Shown here: positions 47,936-57,804 of the stretch, piece after piece
Position numbering within the stretch: position 1 is the stretch's first letter
Layout: every line of letters begins with the position of its first letter
Source of the DNA: an uncultured Flavobacteriaceae bacterium
Lineage (GTDB): Bacteria; Bacteroidota; Bacteroidia; Flavobacteriales; Flavobacteriaceae
Length of the DNA: 64,000 nucleotides
Assembly: GCA_947488345.1 (NCBI GenBank)
Contig: CANKZQ010000001.1
Coordinates: forward strand, 596,518-660,517
Direction of reading: 5' to 3'
Translations under genes and position numbers: made by a program
Notes under the pieces: generated by a model
Databases searched by the model: none
Told to the model about the DNA's origin: nothing
Seen by the model: the letters and a program-made list of their open reading frames with translations, nothing else

Positions 47936-49462
47936 TTAATGTATCTTACATGCCTCCTCTAATACGAGTAACTCCTCGATAAAATTTCTATTATTTGAGA
48001 GTCTCGGCACTTTATGCTGTCCTCCCAATTTGCCTTTTTCTTTTAACCAAGTATAAAACAAGCCTTTTCTTGCTTGATGCACTCTTGGCAGGGTCAAAGT
48101 CATATCATGATATCGCTTCGCTTCATAATCAGAATTTATAGATTTTAAAGCATTATCTAGCAATTCTGTGAAATAGTCAATGTTTTTAGGTGGTTTTTTA
48201 AACTCAATGATCCACTCGTGCGCTCCTTTTGATTTACCATCCATAAAAATAGGGGCAACCGTATATTCGGTAATTTCAGCTTTTGTTTTTTTACAAACCT
48301 TCTTCAGCGCATCTTCGGCATTTTCGATAATCAATTCTTCACCGAATACATTGATAAAATGTTTGGTTCTACCAGTGATACGTATCCGATACGGATCTAA
48401 TGACATAAACTTTACAGTATCTCCAATTAAATAACGCCATAACCCCGCGTTCGTAGTAATTACAATGGCGTAATTTTTAAACAACTCGACTTCCTCTAAA
48501 GGAATAGCCACAGAATTTTCTTCATCATATGTATCCATGGGGATGAATTCATAGAAAATTCCGTAATCGAGCATTAAAAGCAAATCATGAGAACCATTAC
48601 CATCTTGAATAGCAAAGAAACCTTCAGAAGCATTATAAGTTTCATAATATTTAAAGTCTTTTCTTGGGATTATCTTTTTATACTGTTCTCGATAAGGATT
48701 AAAATTCACGCCCCCATGAAAGTATACTTCTAAATTTGGCCAAACGTCTAAAATAGAATCTTTTCCTGTTTTTTCTAAAACTGCATTTAGCAACACCAAC
48801 ATCCAAGACGGCACTCCAACTAAACTGGTAATATTCTCGTTGATTGTTTCGTTGACAATCGCTTCCATTTTTGTTTCCCACTCGCTCATCAAGGCTACCT
48901 CCGTTTTTGGCGCGCTACTAAAGTCAGCCCAAAACGGCATGTTTTCTATAATAATAGCCGATAAATCTCCAAAATAAGAATTATTGTCTTCGTAAATAGC
49001 GCTACTACCTCCTAAACGCAAACCTCTACCATTAAACAGTCCTGCGTCTTCATTATTATTAATATATAAGGCCAACATATCCTTCCCTGCCTTTAAATGA
49101 CAGTTTTCTAAGGCTTCATTGCTCACTGGAATAAATTTACTTTTGGCATTCGTGGTACCGCTAGATTTGGCAAACCATTGAATATTTGTAGGCCAAAACA
49201 AATTTTGTTCTCCCTTCCTTGTGCGTTCGATGAGTGGTTCTATTGTTTCATACTTGTGGATGGGGACACGTTCAGTAAATGTTTTATATGAATAAATTGT
49301 TTTGAAGTCATATTGTAAGCCTACTTCTGTATTTCGAGCAACATCTAAAAGACGCATCAACAATTCTTGTTGTACATCGATGGGATACTTTAAAAAAAGT
49401 TCCATTTGATGTTTTCGCTTCTTCAAAAACCACGAAACAACTGTGTTAAAAAGGGGTAGCAT
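47936..49462 (-). CDS. GH3 family acyl-adenylating protein
   Basis: 508 residues. It matches the GH3 (auxin-responsive) fold of the ANL superfamily: the phosphate-binding loop is FAKSSGTTNAKSKFIPVS (about 92-109), with YNASEGFF and YLIGDTVKF further along. Plant members conjugate amino acids to acyl acids; Bacteroidota homologues are common but their substrates are unknown. Likely in one transcript with the YhhN-like gene. It diverges from purE across 120 bases. Confidence 0.88.
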   Translation of the reverse strand: MLPLFNTVVSWFLKKRKHQMELFLKYPIDVQQELLMRLLDVARNTEVGLQYDFKTIYSYKTFTERVPIHKYETIEPLIERTRKGEQNLFWPTNIQWFAKSSGTTNAKSKFIPVSNEALENCHLKAGKDMLALYINNNEDAGLFNGRGLRLGGSSAIYEDNNSYFGDLSAIIIENMPFWADFSSAPKTEVALMSEWETKMEAIVNETINENITSLVGVPSWMLVLLNAVLEKTGKDSILDVWPNLEVYFHGGVNFNPYREQYKKIIPRKDFKYYETYNASEGFFAIQDGNGSHDLLLMLDYGIFYEFIPMDTYDEENSVAIPLEEVELFKNYAIVITTNAGLWRYLIGDTVKFMSLDPYRIRITGRTKHFINVFGEELIIENAEDALKKVCKKTKAEITEYTVAPIFMDGKSKGAHEWIIEFKKPPKNIDYFTELLDNALKSINSDYEAKRYHDMTLTLPRVHQARKGLFYTWLKEKGKLGGQHKVPRLSNNRNFIEELLVLEEACKIH

Positions 49463-49501
49463 GTATAGGTTTTCTTAGTTCGTTAGTTGCTATTTTTAAA
49501 C

Positions 49502-49509
49502 TATCTTTG
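49502..49509 (+). promoter_or_regulatory. -7 element for purE
   Basis: TATCTTTG, exact TAnnTTTG, 73 bases before the purE ATG; a long leader if used. Confidence 0.45.
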
Positions 49510-49582
49510 AACTTTAAAAATACAATATTTCTAGATATTGATTTCTTTTGTTCAACTATAATCTTATAATAAGAGTAAAAAT

Positions 49583-50068
49583 ATGGCTAAAGTAGGTATT
49601 ATAATGGGAAGTAATTCTGATATGCCCGTTATGCAGGAAGCTGTTAAAATCTTGCATGAATTTGATATTGAAACCGATGTAGACATTGTCTCAGCGCATC
49701 GTACTCCCGATAAGCTTGTCGACTATGCGAAAAACGCTCATACACGAGGAATTTCCGTAATTGTTGCTGGAGCTGGTGGTGCTGCACATTTACCAGGAAT
49801 GGTGGCTTCAATGAGTCCGTTACCTGTCATTGGGGTACCTGTAAAATCTCGTAATTCTATTGATGGATGGGATTCTGTTCTCTCTATATTACAAATGCCA
49901 GGAGGTGTGCCGGTAGCCACGGTCGCTCTCGATGGAGCAAAAAATGCTGGTATTCTTGCTGCACAAATTCTGGGATGTAGTGATCAAAATATACAAGATA
50001 TTGTTATCGCTTATAAAGAAAGCCTAAAACAGCATGTTTTAAAGGCTTCTGAAGATTTGAAAAAATAA
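49583..50068 (+). CDS. purE: N5-carboxyaminoimidazole ribonucleotide mutase
   Basis: 161 residues, class I PurE. It converts N5-CAIR to CAIR in purine synthesis. Visible: GSNSDMPVM (9-17), SAHRTP (about 40-45), AGAGGAAHLPGM and the SRNSIDGWDS segment. purK, its usual partner, is not in the window. Confidence 0.97.
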   Translation: MAKVGIIMGSNSDMPVMQEAVKILHEFDIETDVDIVSAHRTPDKLVDYAKNAHTRGISVIVAGAGGAAHLPGMVASMSPLPVIGVPVKSRNSIDGWDSVLSILQMPGGVPVATVALDGAKNAGILAAQILGCSDQNIQDIVIAYKESLKQHVLKASEDLKK

Positions 50069-50093
50069 TTCTTTATCGTAAAACGTTTAGGCA

Positions 50094-50156
50094 TCGACTC
50101 CGCTCGACCTAATGAATACATATATACTCGTCTCACCTCGAGCAAAGTCGAGAGGT
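50094..50156. repeat. Inverted pair of REP-like units
   Basis: A minus-strand unit TCGAGCGGAGTCGA (50094-50107) and a plus-strand unit TCGAGCAAAGTCGA (50138-50151, within ACCTCGAGCAAAGTCGAGAGGT at 50135-50156) face each other over about 30 bases. The plus unit is related to the one at 11071-11092. The gap lies between purE and the M3 peptidase gene. Confidence 0.65.
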
Positions 50157-50178
50157 TTAAAATTTTATCTCAAAATAA

Positions 50179-52209
50179 ATGAATCCACTTTTAGAAAAAT
50201 TTAAAACACCCTATACAACGGCACCTTTTTCTAAGGTAAAAAACGAACATTTCAAACCTGCTTTTCAAGAGGCCATTCAACAAGCGAAGACTGAAATTGA
50301 TGCAATCGCTAATAATACAGTAGCTCCGACATTTGAAAATACAATCGAAGCCCTTGATTTTTCGGGATATACCTTAGACAGAATATCTTCGATATTTTTT
50401 AATTTAAATTCAGCTGAAACCAATGACGAAATCCAAAAAATAGCACAAGAAGTTTCTCCCTGGTTATCTGATTTCTCAAATGACATTCGCTTAAATGAAA
50501 AATTATTCAAGCGTGTAAAGGCAGTATACGAGAACCAATCAAACTTGGGCTTATCTGCAGAACAACAAACATTATTGGATAAAAAGTACAAAGGTTTTGC
50601 CAGAAATGGGGCAAATTTAAATGATGCAGACAAAGAAAAGCTGCGCTCATTAGATAAAAAGCTATCAAAATTATCATTGCAATTTGGTGAGAATTTGTTG
50701 GCAGAAACAAATGCGTATGAACTGCATATTACCAACGAAAATGAGCTGCAAGGATTGCCCGATGGCGCTAAAGAGGCGGCACATCTTTTAGCCAAACAAC
50801 GAAAAAAAGAAGGTTGGATTATAACACTTGATTACCCAAGTTATATCCCTTTCATGACCTATATCGATGACCGAGAATTACGAAAAAAAGTAGCTACTGC
50901 ATTCGGAGCTCGCGCCTTTCAAAACAATAACAACGATAATCAAGATATTGTGTTAGCTATTGTACAACTCCGTCAAGAACGTGCCAATTTGCTTGGTTAC
51001 AAAACACATGCTCATTTTGTTCTCGAAGAGCGCATGGCAGAAACGCCAGAGAAAGTGCTGTCTTTTTCTAAGGAGTTATTAGAAAAGGCAAAACCAGCGG
51101 CGCAAAGAGAATTCAAACAACTAACCGAGTTTGCAAAAAAAGACGGTATTGAACAACTTCAAAAATGGGATGGTGCTTATTATTCTGAAAAGTTAAAGAA
51201 AGAACTATTTGACCTCGATCAAGAAGCGCTGAAGCCTTATTTTAAATTAGAAAACGTCATAGATGGAGTTTTCACCATTGCCGGTAAATTATTTGATCTA
51301 CACTTTAAAGAAGTTAAAAATATCGACACATATCACGAAGATGTGCTCACCTATGAAGTGACTAATGTTAGTGGCGATTTTATTGCTGTCTTTTATGCGG
51401 ATTTCTTTCCCCGTAAGGGAAAAAGAAATGGTGCATGGATGACTTCTTATAAAAGCCAGTGGCAAAAGAACGGAGACAATTCTCGTCCGCATGTTTCGAT
51501 TGTTTGTAATTTCACAAAGCCGACCGAAACGAAACCATCTTTATTAACCTTTAATGAAGTCACCACCTTATTTCACGAATTCGGACATGCCTTGCACGGG
51601 ATGCTAGCAAATACAACCTATCCTAGTTTATCTGGTACTAATGTGTATTGGGATTTTGTAGAACTGCCAAGTCAGTTGCTCGAAAATTGGTGTTATGAAA
51701 AAGAAGCTCTCGATTTGTTTGCCAAACATTACGAAACTAATGAGCCCATACCTATGGATCTTGTTAAAAAAATAAAAGAATCTGCCAGTTTCTTAGAGGG
51801 TATACAAACCTTGCGACAACTAAGTTTTGGGCTGTTAGATATGTCTTGGCATGGCAGCGAGTCGGTAGGAACCATAAAATCTGTACAAGAGTTTGAAACC
51901 AGCGCCTTCGCGGAAACACAATTGTACCCAGATGTTCCCGAAAATTGTATGAGCACAGCTTTTGCCCATATTTTTCAAGGTGGTTATTCTTCTGGTTATT
52001 ATAGTTATAAATGGGCTGAAGTTTTAGATGCCGATGCCTTCGAACATTTCAAAGAAACCGGTATTTTTAATAAAGAAACCGCTTCCAAATTTGTCGACCA
52101 CGTTCTTTCTCAAGGGGGCACCGAAAAACCCATGACCTTATACAAACGATTTCGTGGAAAGGAACCCAATGCCGATGCTTTATTAAAACGAGCTGGATTG
52201 GTTGAATAG
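50179..52209 (+). CDS. M3 family metallopeptidase, peptidyl-dipeptidase Dcp type
   Basis: 676 residues. The zinc site is HEFGH at 466-470, with the third ligand expected in the ENWCYEKE-type helix downstream. The long helical N-terminal half (KVKNEHFKPAFQEAI at 20-34) is typical of the Dcp/oligopeptidase A group. No signal peptide, so it is cytoplasmic and probably clears dipeptides from oligopeptides. Confidence 0.93.
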   Translation: MNPLLEKFKTPYTTAPFSKVKNEHFKPAFQEAIQQAKTEIDAIANNTVAPTFENTIEALDFSGYTLDRISSIFFNLNSAETNDEIQKIAQEVSPWLSDFSNDIRLNEKLFKRVKAVYENQSNLGLSAEQQTLLDKKYKGFARNGANLNDADKEKLRSLDKKLSKLSLQFGENLLAETNAYELHITNENELQGLPDGAKEAAHLLAKQRKKEGWIITLDYPSYIPFMTYIDDRELRKKVATAFGARAFQNNNNDNQDIVLAIVQLRQERANLLGYKTHAHFVLEERMAETPEKVLSFSKELLEKAKPAAQREFKQLTEFAKKDGIEQLQKWDGAYYSEKLKKELFDLDQEALKPYFKLENVIDGVFTIAGKLFDLHFKEVKNIDTYHEDVLTYEVTNVSGDFIAVFYADFFPRKGKRNGAWMTSYKSQWQKNGDNSRPHVSIVCNFTKPTETKPSLLTFNEVTTLFHEFGHALHGMLANTTYPSLSGTNVYWDFVELPSQLLENWCYEKEALDLFAKHYETNEPIPMDLVKKIKESASFLEGIQTLRQLSFGLLDMSWHGSESVGTIKSVQEFETSAFAETQLYPDVPENCMSTAFAHIFQGGYSSGYYSYKWAEVLDADAFEHFKETGIFNKETASKFVDHVLSQGGTEKPMTLYKRFRGKEPNADALLKRAGLVE

Positions 52210-52247
52210 GAAATAGTTCTTATTTTTAAGAATTAATAGAGAACTCC

Positions 52248-53468
52248 ATGAAAAAAGCAATGTTTTTTCTTGCATGTACGTTGTTGTCATTTACATATAC
52301 GAATGCCCAAACGATTATTGAAGGTACCGTCTATACGGGCAAAAAGGTGCCAATGGAAGGGGCTTCTGTATATCTAAACAACTCAACAATTGGAACGACC
52401 ACTGATGTCAATGGGAATTTCGAATTGAACATAGGTCCAGGTACGTTTGAACTTATTGTATCTTTTATTGGCTATAAAACAATTGTATATGGTATCGATG
52501 CGAGTACATATGAAAAACCCCTCTCATTTAAACTACTACGAGCTACGAATTTTTTAGATGAAGCTGTTGTTAGAAAAACGAAATACGATAGCGATTGGCG
52601 CTATAATTTAAATAGGTTCAAATCTGCTTTTTTAGGGAGAACAACCTTATCCTCGCAATGTAAACTACTCAATCCTAAAGCGCTCAGTTTTGAATATGAC
52701 CGGAGAACCGGTATTTTAACTGCTTTTGCCAAAGAACCCTTAAAAATTGAAAACAACGGTTTAGGCTACCTCATCACCTATGATCTCGTTCATTTTGCTT
52801 TAGAACGTCAAAAAGTCACGTATCTAGGTCTCACAAAATATCAAGACCTGAAAGGTGCTAAAAGTAAACAACGAAAATGGAAAAAAAAGCGACGAAAAGC
52901 CTATAATGGTTCCTTAATGCATTTTGTAAGAGCTTTGAGAGCTGAAAATCTGAAGAGCGAAGGTTTTTTAGTACATCAATTTAAAAGAGTTGCGAATGCA
53001 GAGAGACCCTCAGAAAAAGAAATAAAAAAGGCACGTGCCTATATCGCATCGGCTTCTTCAAGAAAAAGACCCGTGAATTTTTCAAAAAAAATTGAGAACC
53101 CACAAACACCCTTAGACTCTGCTATTGCGATTGTTCAAAAAGTAAAACTCCCAAAATATAGAGATTATTTGTACAAAAGCAATGTTCCCGATAAGGACCT
53201 CATCATCAAAAACGAAAAAGACATATTACTGAGTTTTGAAAACTACCTTTCGATAGTGTATACCAAAGAACCTGAAGAGATCAATTATCGACCAAATGAC
53301 CGCAGGGGTAAAAATCAAACCTCCTCGATTACGATGTTTAAAAAAACTGCAATTTTGGATCCATCTGGTATGGTTATAGACCCCTTAGACATTTTTGCTG
53401 AAGGGTATTGGAGTTATGAGCAATTTGCCAATTTGTTGCCGCTAGATTATCAACCGAAGAAAAATTAA
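52248..53468 (+). CDS. Exported carboxypeptidase-like regulatory domain protein
   Basis: 406 residues. Signal peptide ending TNAQ, then a beta-sandwich domain (IIEGTVYTGKKVPMEGASVYLNN through about residue 98) of the type found at the N-termini of TonB receptors, here without a barrel. The rest, about 300 basic residues with KWKKKRRK at 205-212, is unrecognised. Probably a periplasmic or surface protein. Converges on the glycosyltransferase gene with a 4-base overlap. Confidence 0.8.
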   Translation: MKKAMFFLACTLLSFTYTNAQTIIEGTVYTGKKVPMEGASVYLNNSTIGTTTDVNGNFELNIGPGTFELIVSFIGYKTIVYGIDASTYEKPLSFKLLRATNFLDEAVVRKTKYDSDWRYNLNRFKSAFLGRTTLSSQCKLLNPKALSFEYDRRTGILTAFAKEPLKIENNGLGYLITYDLVHFALERQKVTYLGLTKYQDLKGAKSKQRKWKKKRRKAYNGSLMHFVRALRAENLKSEGFLVHQFKRVANAERPSEKEIKKARAYIASASSRKRPVNFSKKIENPQTPLDSAIAIVQKVKLPKYRDYLYKSNVPDKDLIIKNEKDILLSFENYLSIVYTKEPEEINYRPNDRRGKNQTSSITMFKKTAILDPSGMVIDPLDIFAEGYWSYEQFANLLPLDYQPKKN

Positions 53469-54700
53469 CCGTTGTTCTTCTCCTCGATCCACTTAGAAAG
53501 ATACTTGGTACTATTCAAGGTGTGATGCTGCAATAAGCTTCCAATAAAATTGGCTTTTCTATGTGAAATTATACGTTCTTGTACTTCTTTTATCCTATAA
53601 AAAAGCCTTTCTGATAAACTCTTTTTATCGTACAATTGATTGATAATCTCATATCCATTTTGCTGAGATTGCTCCCAAATTGCTTTCGTCGTATACAATT
53701 CAACGGCCACTTCAGCAAATTGTTCGGGGCTATCTTTAACAAAACCATTCCAAGGCAAATGACCATGCATACTTTCGGCTCCAATTGAGGTCGTAATAGA
53801 AGGTGTACCACATTGCATCGCGTCAATAAGCTTTCCTTTCAATCCTGCACCAAACTGCAAGGGGGCGAGTAAAACTTTGGCCTTTGAAATCACTTCATGA
53901 GCATTTTCTGCCCTTCCTTTGACAATAAAACCTTCCTTTTCATTATGCAAATCTGTCACTTTCTGTGATGGATAGGCTCCATAAATTAACAGCCGTTCGC
54001 TTGGTAATTGCTTTCGAATTAAGGGCCATATTGTCTTTTTTAAATACAGTACTGACTGCCAATTCGGTTCATGTTTAAAATTACCAATACTTATAAAATC
54101 AGTGCGTTCCTTAAATGTTGGCTTATCTTGTATTCCTTTACCTGAAATGGTATTGAGTAAAAATGGTAATTCAATCAATAAAGTCACGGGAATATTGAAT
54201 CTACTCGTGAGAATTTCCATTTCAAATGATGATATCATCAACGATAAGTCGCATCTATAGATACTGGCAATTTCTCTTTTCGTCGTATCTAGCTGAAATA
54301 AATCTTCTATCTCAAATGGTTTATCTTTTTTGAAGGCTTCCTGCCTCGCAATACGCAAACAATGAAGATCTTCGGTATCTAATATTCTCAATGCATTTGG
54401 ACAATTTTCGGCCACCCTCCAACCGAATTGTTCTTCTGATATGAATCTGTCAAACAAGACTATTGCCGGATCTAAATCCTTGATAAACATATCAAAGCTC
54501 ACATCATTCAACTTAATATGTTCTTGAATCACATCTAAACTTGCCAAATCATCAGAAAAAGAACTTTTTTGTGCAGAGCTAGCAAAAACTATGCGATATC
54601 CAGTTTCCTTAAAAAAAATAAGCAGCTGAAGCATTCGACTACCCGCAGCCGTTGAATTCGACTCCGGAAAAACCATTCCTATACATAATACCGTTTGCAT
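53465..54700 (-). CDS. Glycosyltransferase family protein
   Basis: 411 residues from ATG 54700. Two Rossmann-like halves: an N-terminal one starting MQTVLCIGMVFPESNSTAAG and a GT-B C-terminal one with IGNFKHEPNWQSVLYL, LIYGAYPS and LAPLQFGAGLKGKLIDAMQCGTPSITT, the nucleotide-sugar donor site of GT4-like enzymes. The frame runs 38 codons further upstream, but that part overlaps the promoter region and start of the divergent hydrolase gene, so ATG 54700 is preferred. Acceptor unknown. Confidence 0.82.
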   Translation of the reverse strand: MQTVLCIGMVFPESNSTAAGSRMLQLLIFFKETGYRIVFASSAQKSSFSDDLASLDVIQEHIKLNDVSFDMFIKDLDPAIVLFDRFISEEQFGWRVAENCPNALRILDTEDLHCLRIARQEAFKKDKPFEIEDLFQLDTTKREIASIYRCDLSLMISSFEMEILTSRFNIPVTLLIELPFLLNTISGKGIQDKPTFKERTDFISIGNFKHEPNWQSVLYLKKTIWPLIRKQLPSERLLIYGAYPSQKVTDLHNEKEGFIVKGRAENAHEVISKAKVLLAPLQFGAGLKGKLIDAMQCGTPSITTSIGAESMHGHLPWNGFVKDSPEQFAEVAVELYTTKAIWEQSQQNGYEIINQLYDKKSLSERLFYRIKEVQERIISHRKANFIGSLLQHHTLNSTKYLSKWIEEKNNG

Positions 54701-54735
54701 CCCGCTAAAATAAACCTTCACACAAATAAAATCAT

Positions 54736-54743
54736 TAGATTTG
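54736..54743 (+). promoter_or_regulatory. -7 element for the YheT-like hydrolase; decides its start
   Basis: TAGATTTG matches TAnnTTTG. A TTG codon at 54741 falls inside it, so the start must lie downstream, at GTG 54768. Confidence 0.6.
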
Positions 54744-54767
54744 CTGCTTATTTTACGAAGAAAGCCG

Positions 54768-55787
54768 GTGCCAATACTAGAAGATACTTTTAAGACTAAA
54801 AACAGTGCATTCAAAAATGCACACTTAAATACGATATATGCCTCGCTGATACGATGGATACCACGTGTAAAATTTACTAGAGAACGTATCGAAAATGAAG
54901 AAGGTGATTTTTTAGATTTGGATTGGAAACAAACCGGTAGTAAAAAGTTGGTATTGATTTTAGCCGGCTTAGAAGGGAAATCGACTAGTTTATACTCAAG
55001 AGCTGCTATTCGCTACTCAAATAGGCAAGGTTGGGACGCCGTTTGTATGAATTATCGCGGCTGTAGTGGTGAGCCCAACCGTTTGCTAAAAGGGTACCAT
55101 ATGGGCGCTACGGATGATGTGAAGTTTACCATTGACTATATCTTATCGGTCTACGATTATGAAGAAATTGTTATTGTAGGCTATAGCTTAGGCGGAAATT
55201 TGGCCTTGAAATATATTGGCGAAGAAGGAGAGGCGTTGCCTGATCAAATCAAAGGATCGGTTTCTTTTTCAGTACCTATGGATATCAAAAAAAGTAACGA
55301 ACGATTAAACAAGTGGTACAATTGGCACTATATAAAGTGGTTCATGCTCACCTTGAATTATAAAGCAAACCAAAAAAAACGACAGTTTCCCAAAGAATTA
55401 CAGCGTTATAAAGGTTTCTTCATGTCGGGTAATTTTGTGTATTTCGACACACATTTTACCGCACCAGCAAACGGATTCAACACCGTAGAAGAATACTGGA
55501 AACTAAGTAGTTGCAAACCTTATCTACCAAATATCAAAGTACCATCTTTGATTATTGCTTCTCATGATGACACCTTTATTTCAGAAAACTGTTATCCAAC
55601 AGAAGAGGCACAGCATAATGAGCACTTATTTTTGGAAATAACAAAGCACGGAGGACACTGTGGTTTTGTACGTAATTTCTTTGAAAAACAGTGGTGGATG
55701 GAAGAAAGAACTTTTCAATTTATAGCTACGCTAAAAGACAAAACAACCTCAAAAACACCAAAAGAAAAGGTGTTTGCTGAAGTATAG
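54768..55787 (+). CDS. YheT-type alpha/beta hydrolase
   Basis: 339 residues. Family pattern NYRGCSGEPNRLLKGYHMGATDD, nucleophile Ser140 in GYSLGG, then ASHDDTFI and HGGHCGFV giving the Asp and His. The YheT/ABHD1-3 group acts on medium-chain esters or phospholipids; the substrate here is unknown. The GTG start is inferred from the -7 element and from the PILEDTFKTKNSAFKNAHLNTIYA start, which resembles family N-termini. Confidence 0.88.
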   Translation: MPILEDTFKTKNSAFKNAHLNTIYASLIRWIPRVKFTRERIENEEGDFLDLDWKQTGSKKLVLILAGLEGKSTSLYSRAAIRYSNRQGWDAVCMNYRGCSGEPNRLLKGYHMGATDDVKFTIDYILSVYDYEEIVIVGYSLGGNLALKYIGEEGEALPDQIKGSVSFSVPMDIKKSNERLNKWYNWHYIKWFMLTLNYKANQKKRQFPKELQRYKGFFMSGNFVYFDTHFTAPANGFNTVEEYWKLSSCKPYLPNIKVPSLIIASHDDTFISENCYPTEEAQHNEHLFLEITKHGGHCGFVRNFFEKQWWMEERTFQFIATLKDKTTSKTPKEKVFAEV

Positions 55788-55862
55788 TTATTAACAATTT
55801 CATTTCTTACATACTAAATTGGTCTTTTTTAAGTTATAGAATGTACATAAAAACATTTTATC

Positions 55863-56327
55863 ATGAGTAAAAAGATATATTTCTGGATGCTCCCCTTAGT
55901 ATTAATGTTATTATCATGGTCAAGCAATGACCTAAACAACACAAGTTCTGTTGACGAAGCGACCACTACCAATCAGCTCATATCTTTGGTAAATGATCAT
56001 CGTCAAAATATCGGAAAACCTTTATTAATTAGAAATGCCACTGCAGACAAATTAGCGGCTGAGCATGCGAACTACATGGTTTCGAAAAAAGCTGTTACCG
56101 GCGATAATTTTGAAAACAGATGGGAAGTGCTTGAAGCAAAAGAAAATGCAGAAGACATTAGCGAAAACGTTGGTGTTGATGTTAGTGCAGAAAAGGCTAT
56201 GAATGCGTATTTAAGTAGAGCATGGTTAAAATCTAATGTCGAAGGTGATTTCACTCATACAGGGATTGCTGTAAAAAAAGATGCAGAAGGTAGATATTTC
56301 TACGTGCAAATTTTTTACAAAAAATAA
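55863..56327 (+). CDS. Diverged CAP-domain paralogue, lipobox lost
   Basis: 154 residues. It begins MSKKIYFWMLPLVLMLLSWS, matching the paralogue at 57805-58284 except that the lipobox Cys is Trp (SW for SC). The CAP domain (about 34-154) has lost the active-site pattern: GDNF instead of HDNF, and SRAWLKSN instead of SSGHKDN. The later NVEGDFTHTGIA is kept. Likely a membrane-tethered or exported non-catalytic CAP protein. Confidence 0.8.
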   Translation: MSKKIYFWMLPLVLMLLSWSSNDLNNTSSVDEATTTNQLISLVNDHRQNIGKPLLIRNATADKLAAEHANYMVSKKAVTGDNFENRWEVLEAKENAEDISENVGVDVSAEKAMNAYLSRAWLKSNVEGDFTHTGIAVKKDAEGRYFYVQIFYKK

Positions 56328-56341
56328 AAACTGTAATAACT

Positions 56342-56388
56342 AAAATAATCCTTTCAAATTGTTAACCACTATTTGAAAGGATTATTTT
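56342..56388. terminator. Bidirectional terminator with an 18-bp stem
   Basis: Perfect 18-bp arms (56342-56359, 56371-56388) with an 11-nt loop, ending in TTTT on one strand and with AAAA on the other. It ends the CAP gene. The stop codon of the convergent gene (56382-56384) lies inside the right arm. Confidence 0.82.
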
Positions 56389-57668
56389 GTTTTATAAAAA
56401 GGAATATTTCTAACGTAATGTGTTTCTTCTTTTGCCATATACTTCGATTGAATTTTGAGCACATGACGACCAGCTGAAATACTATCAATAGGGATAAACA
56501 CTTCATAACCACCTCTATTATTGTGGAACTCATTTTTATAGTAATATTTCAAATTCATCAACTCTTTATTATCAATCGATAAGGTATAGTAAATAGACGC
56601 ACACGTATTTCTTGCAGATGCTCTTAATTCTCTATTCTTAGTTTTAGAAATATCATCATTCCATTCATATACTTCACATAAACTATCCATAATTGGTTGT
56701 TCTCTTTTGAATTTTGGAAGATATAATTGTAAAAAATCATCTCTAATGAGTTCACTTTGAATAAAAGGTTCTAAAACGAAATCTTTGGTGATTTGATCTT
56801 TATAGTTGGCTTTAACGCTATATGATGGCGCAGGACTTCCGTTGGCAAAACTTATAGGTTTATACACTTCCACAGTACTTACGAATCTGGGAAAGGCAAA
56901 AAACATGCTTAAAATAAGAAGCGCGAACATTCCAACAAAAAAAGACTTAGACGTCGTATTACTCCTTATTGTTTGTGTAATATAATTAAACGATTTATTA
57001 CCAATGAGATAAACAAATTTGCTCATACTCATAACAAGTTCATATCCATATTTCTTTGAAAGATTAGCATTTTTAAATTTTCCTTGTGTCATTAAGCCGC
57101 CTACAAGAGCTATTAAAAAATATAGTCCGATGAATGCATATCCAATGGCATTAACAATTGAAACTGGTAAAAATTTCAATAATAAAAAGCTCAGAAGTAA
57201 ATAAATCAGTATCCACAGTGAGATATTTATTAAGACAATGACCATAGCACAAAGAATAGAAAATATCAAGCTACACATTCTATCTAATTCAAGAGAATAT
57301 TTGGATAAATCTGGATAATCTCTTTTCAACTTTTCTTTAAAAAAGTCGGGATATACTTTTGTCTCGGTATTCACTCCTTTCGGGAATACAGAACTTAAAC
57401 CTAAAATACCTGCCCATAAAATACGTAATACTAAATGCGTAATAAAGCTAATCACCAATATGGCATGAGCAGCATAAATATAGAGGAACATATAGACCAA
57501 AATATTTAATGTACGCTCGTCGAAACGTAGCACAGCCCAGTCAGAAAAGTAATCTAAGTAATTTCCTAGTGATAATGAACCATAAATCGCCAAACCCGAA
57601 GCAATTAATTCAGCTTGCCATGATTGCGCTTCTAAAGCCTGTAACCATTTTGGTTTTTTCTCACTCAT
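56382..57668 (-). CDS. Multi-pass membrane protein, unknown function
   Basis: 428 residues. About five or six membrane segments (roughly 22-40, 55-80, 130-165, 172-195, 240-262), then a soluble C-terminal part of about 165 residues after FPRFVSTVEVYKPISF, likely extracytoplasmic with a beta structure (GGYEVFIPIDSISAGRHVLKI). I do not recognise it. It sits on the opposite strand between the two CAP paralogues. Confidence 0.75.
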   Translation of the reverse strand: MSEKKPKWLQALEAQSWQAELIASGLAIYGSLSLGNYLDYFSDWAVLRFDERTLNILVYMFLYIYAAHAILVISFITHLVLRILWAGILGLSSVFPKGVNTETKVYPDFFKEKLKRDYPDLSKYSLELDRMCSLIFSILCAMVIVLINISLWILIYLLLSFLLLKFLPVSIVNAIGYAFIGLYFLIALVGGLMTQGKFKNANLSKKYGYELVMSMSKFVYLIGNKSFNYITQTIRSNTTSKSFFVGMFALLILSMFFAFPRFVSTVEVYKPISFANGSPAPSYSVKANYKDQITKDFVLEPFIQSELIRDDFLQLYLPKFKREQPIMDSLCEVYEWNDDISKTKNRELRASARNTCASIYYTLSIDNKELMNLKYYYKNEFHNNRGGYEVFIPIDSISAGRHVLKIQSKYMAKEETHYVRNIPFYKTK

Positions 57669-57804
57669 AAGATAAAGGTTAGGTGAAACTAAAATAGCAC
57701 ATATTAGTAGTATTTTAACTTAATAATAATTGAGTTTTAAACATTTTTATTAAATGATACTATACTAAAAACCTTTTTTATAGGTTATATACTAAAACCA
57801 TTCT

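Noticed and set aside
50277..50795. 172-codon minus-strand frame inside the M3 peptidase gene
   Set aside because: Serine/phenylalanine-rich antisense shadow without start signals.
53465..54814. Longer start for the glycosyltransferase at 54814
   Set aside because: The extra 38 codons would cover the divergent hydrolase promoter and start and do not resemble a glycosyltransferase N-terminus, whereas MQTVLCIGMVFPE does.
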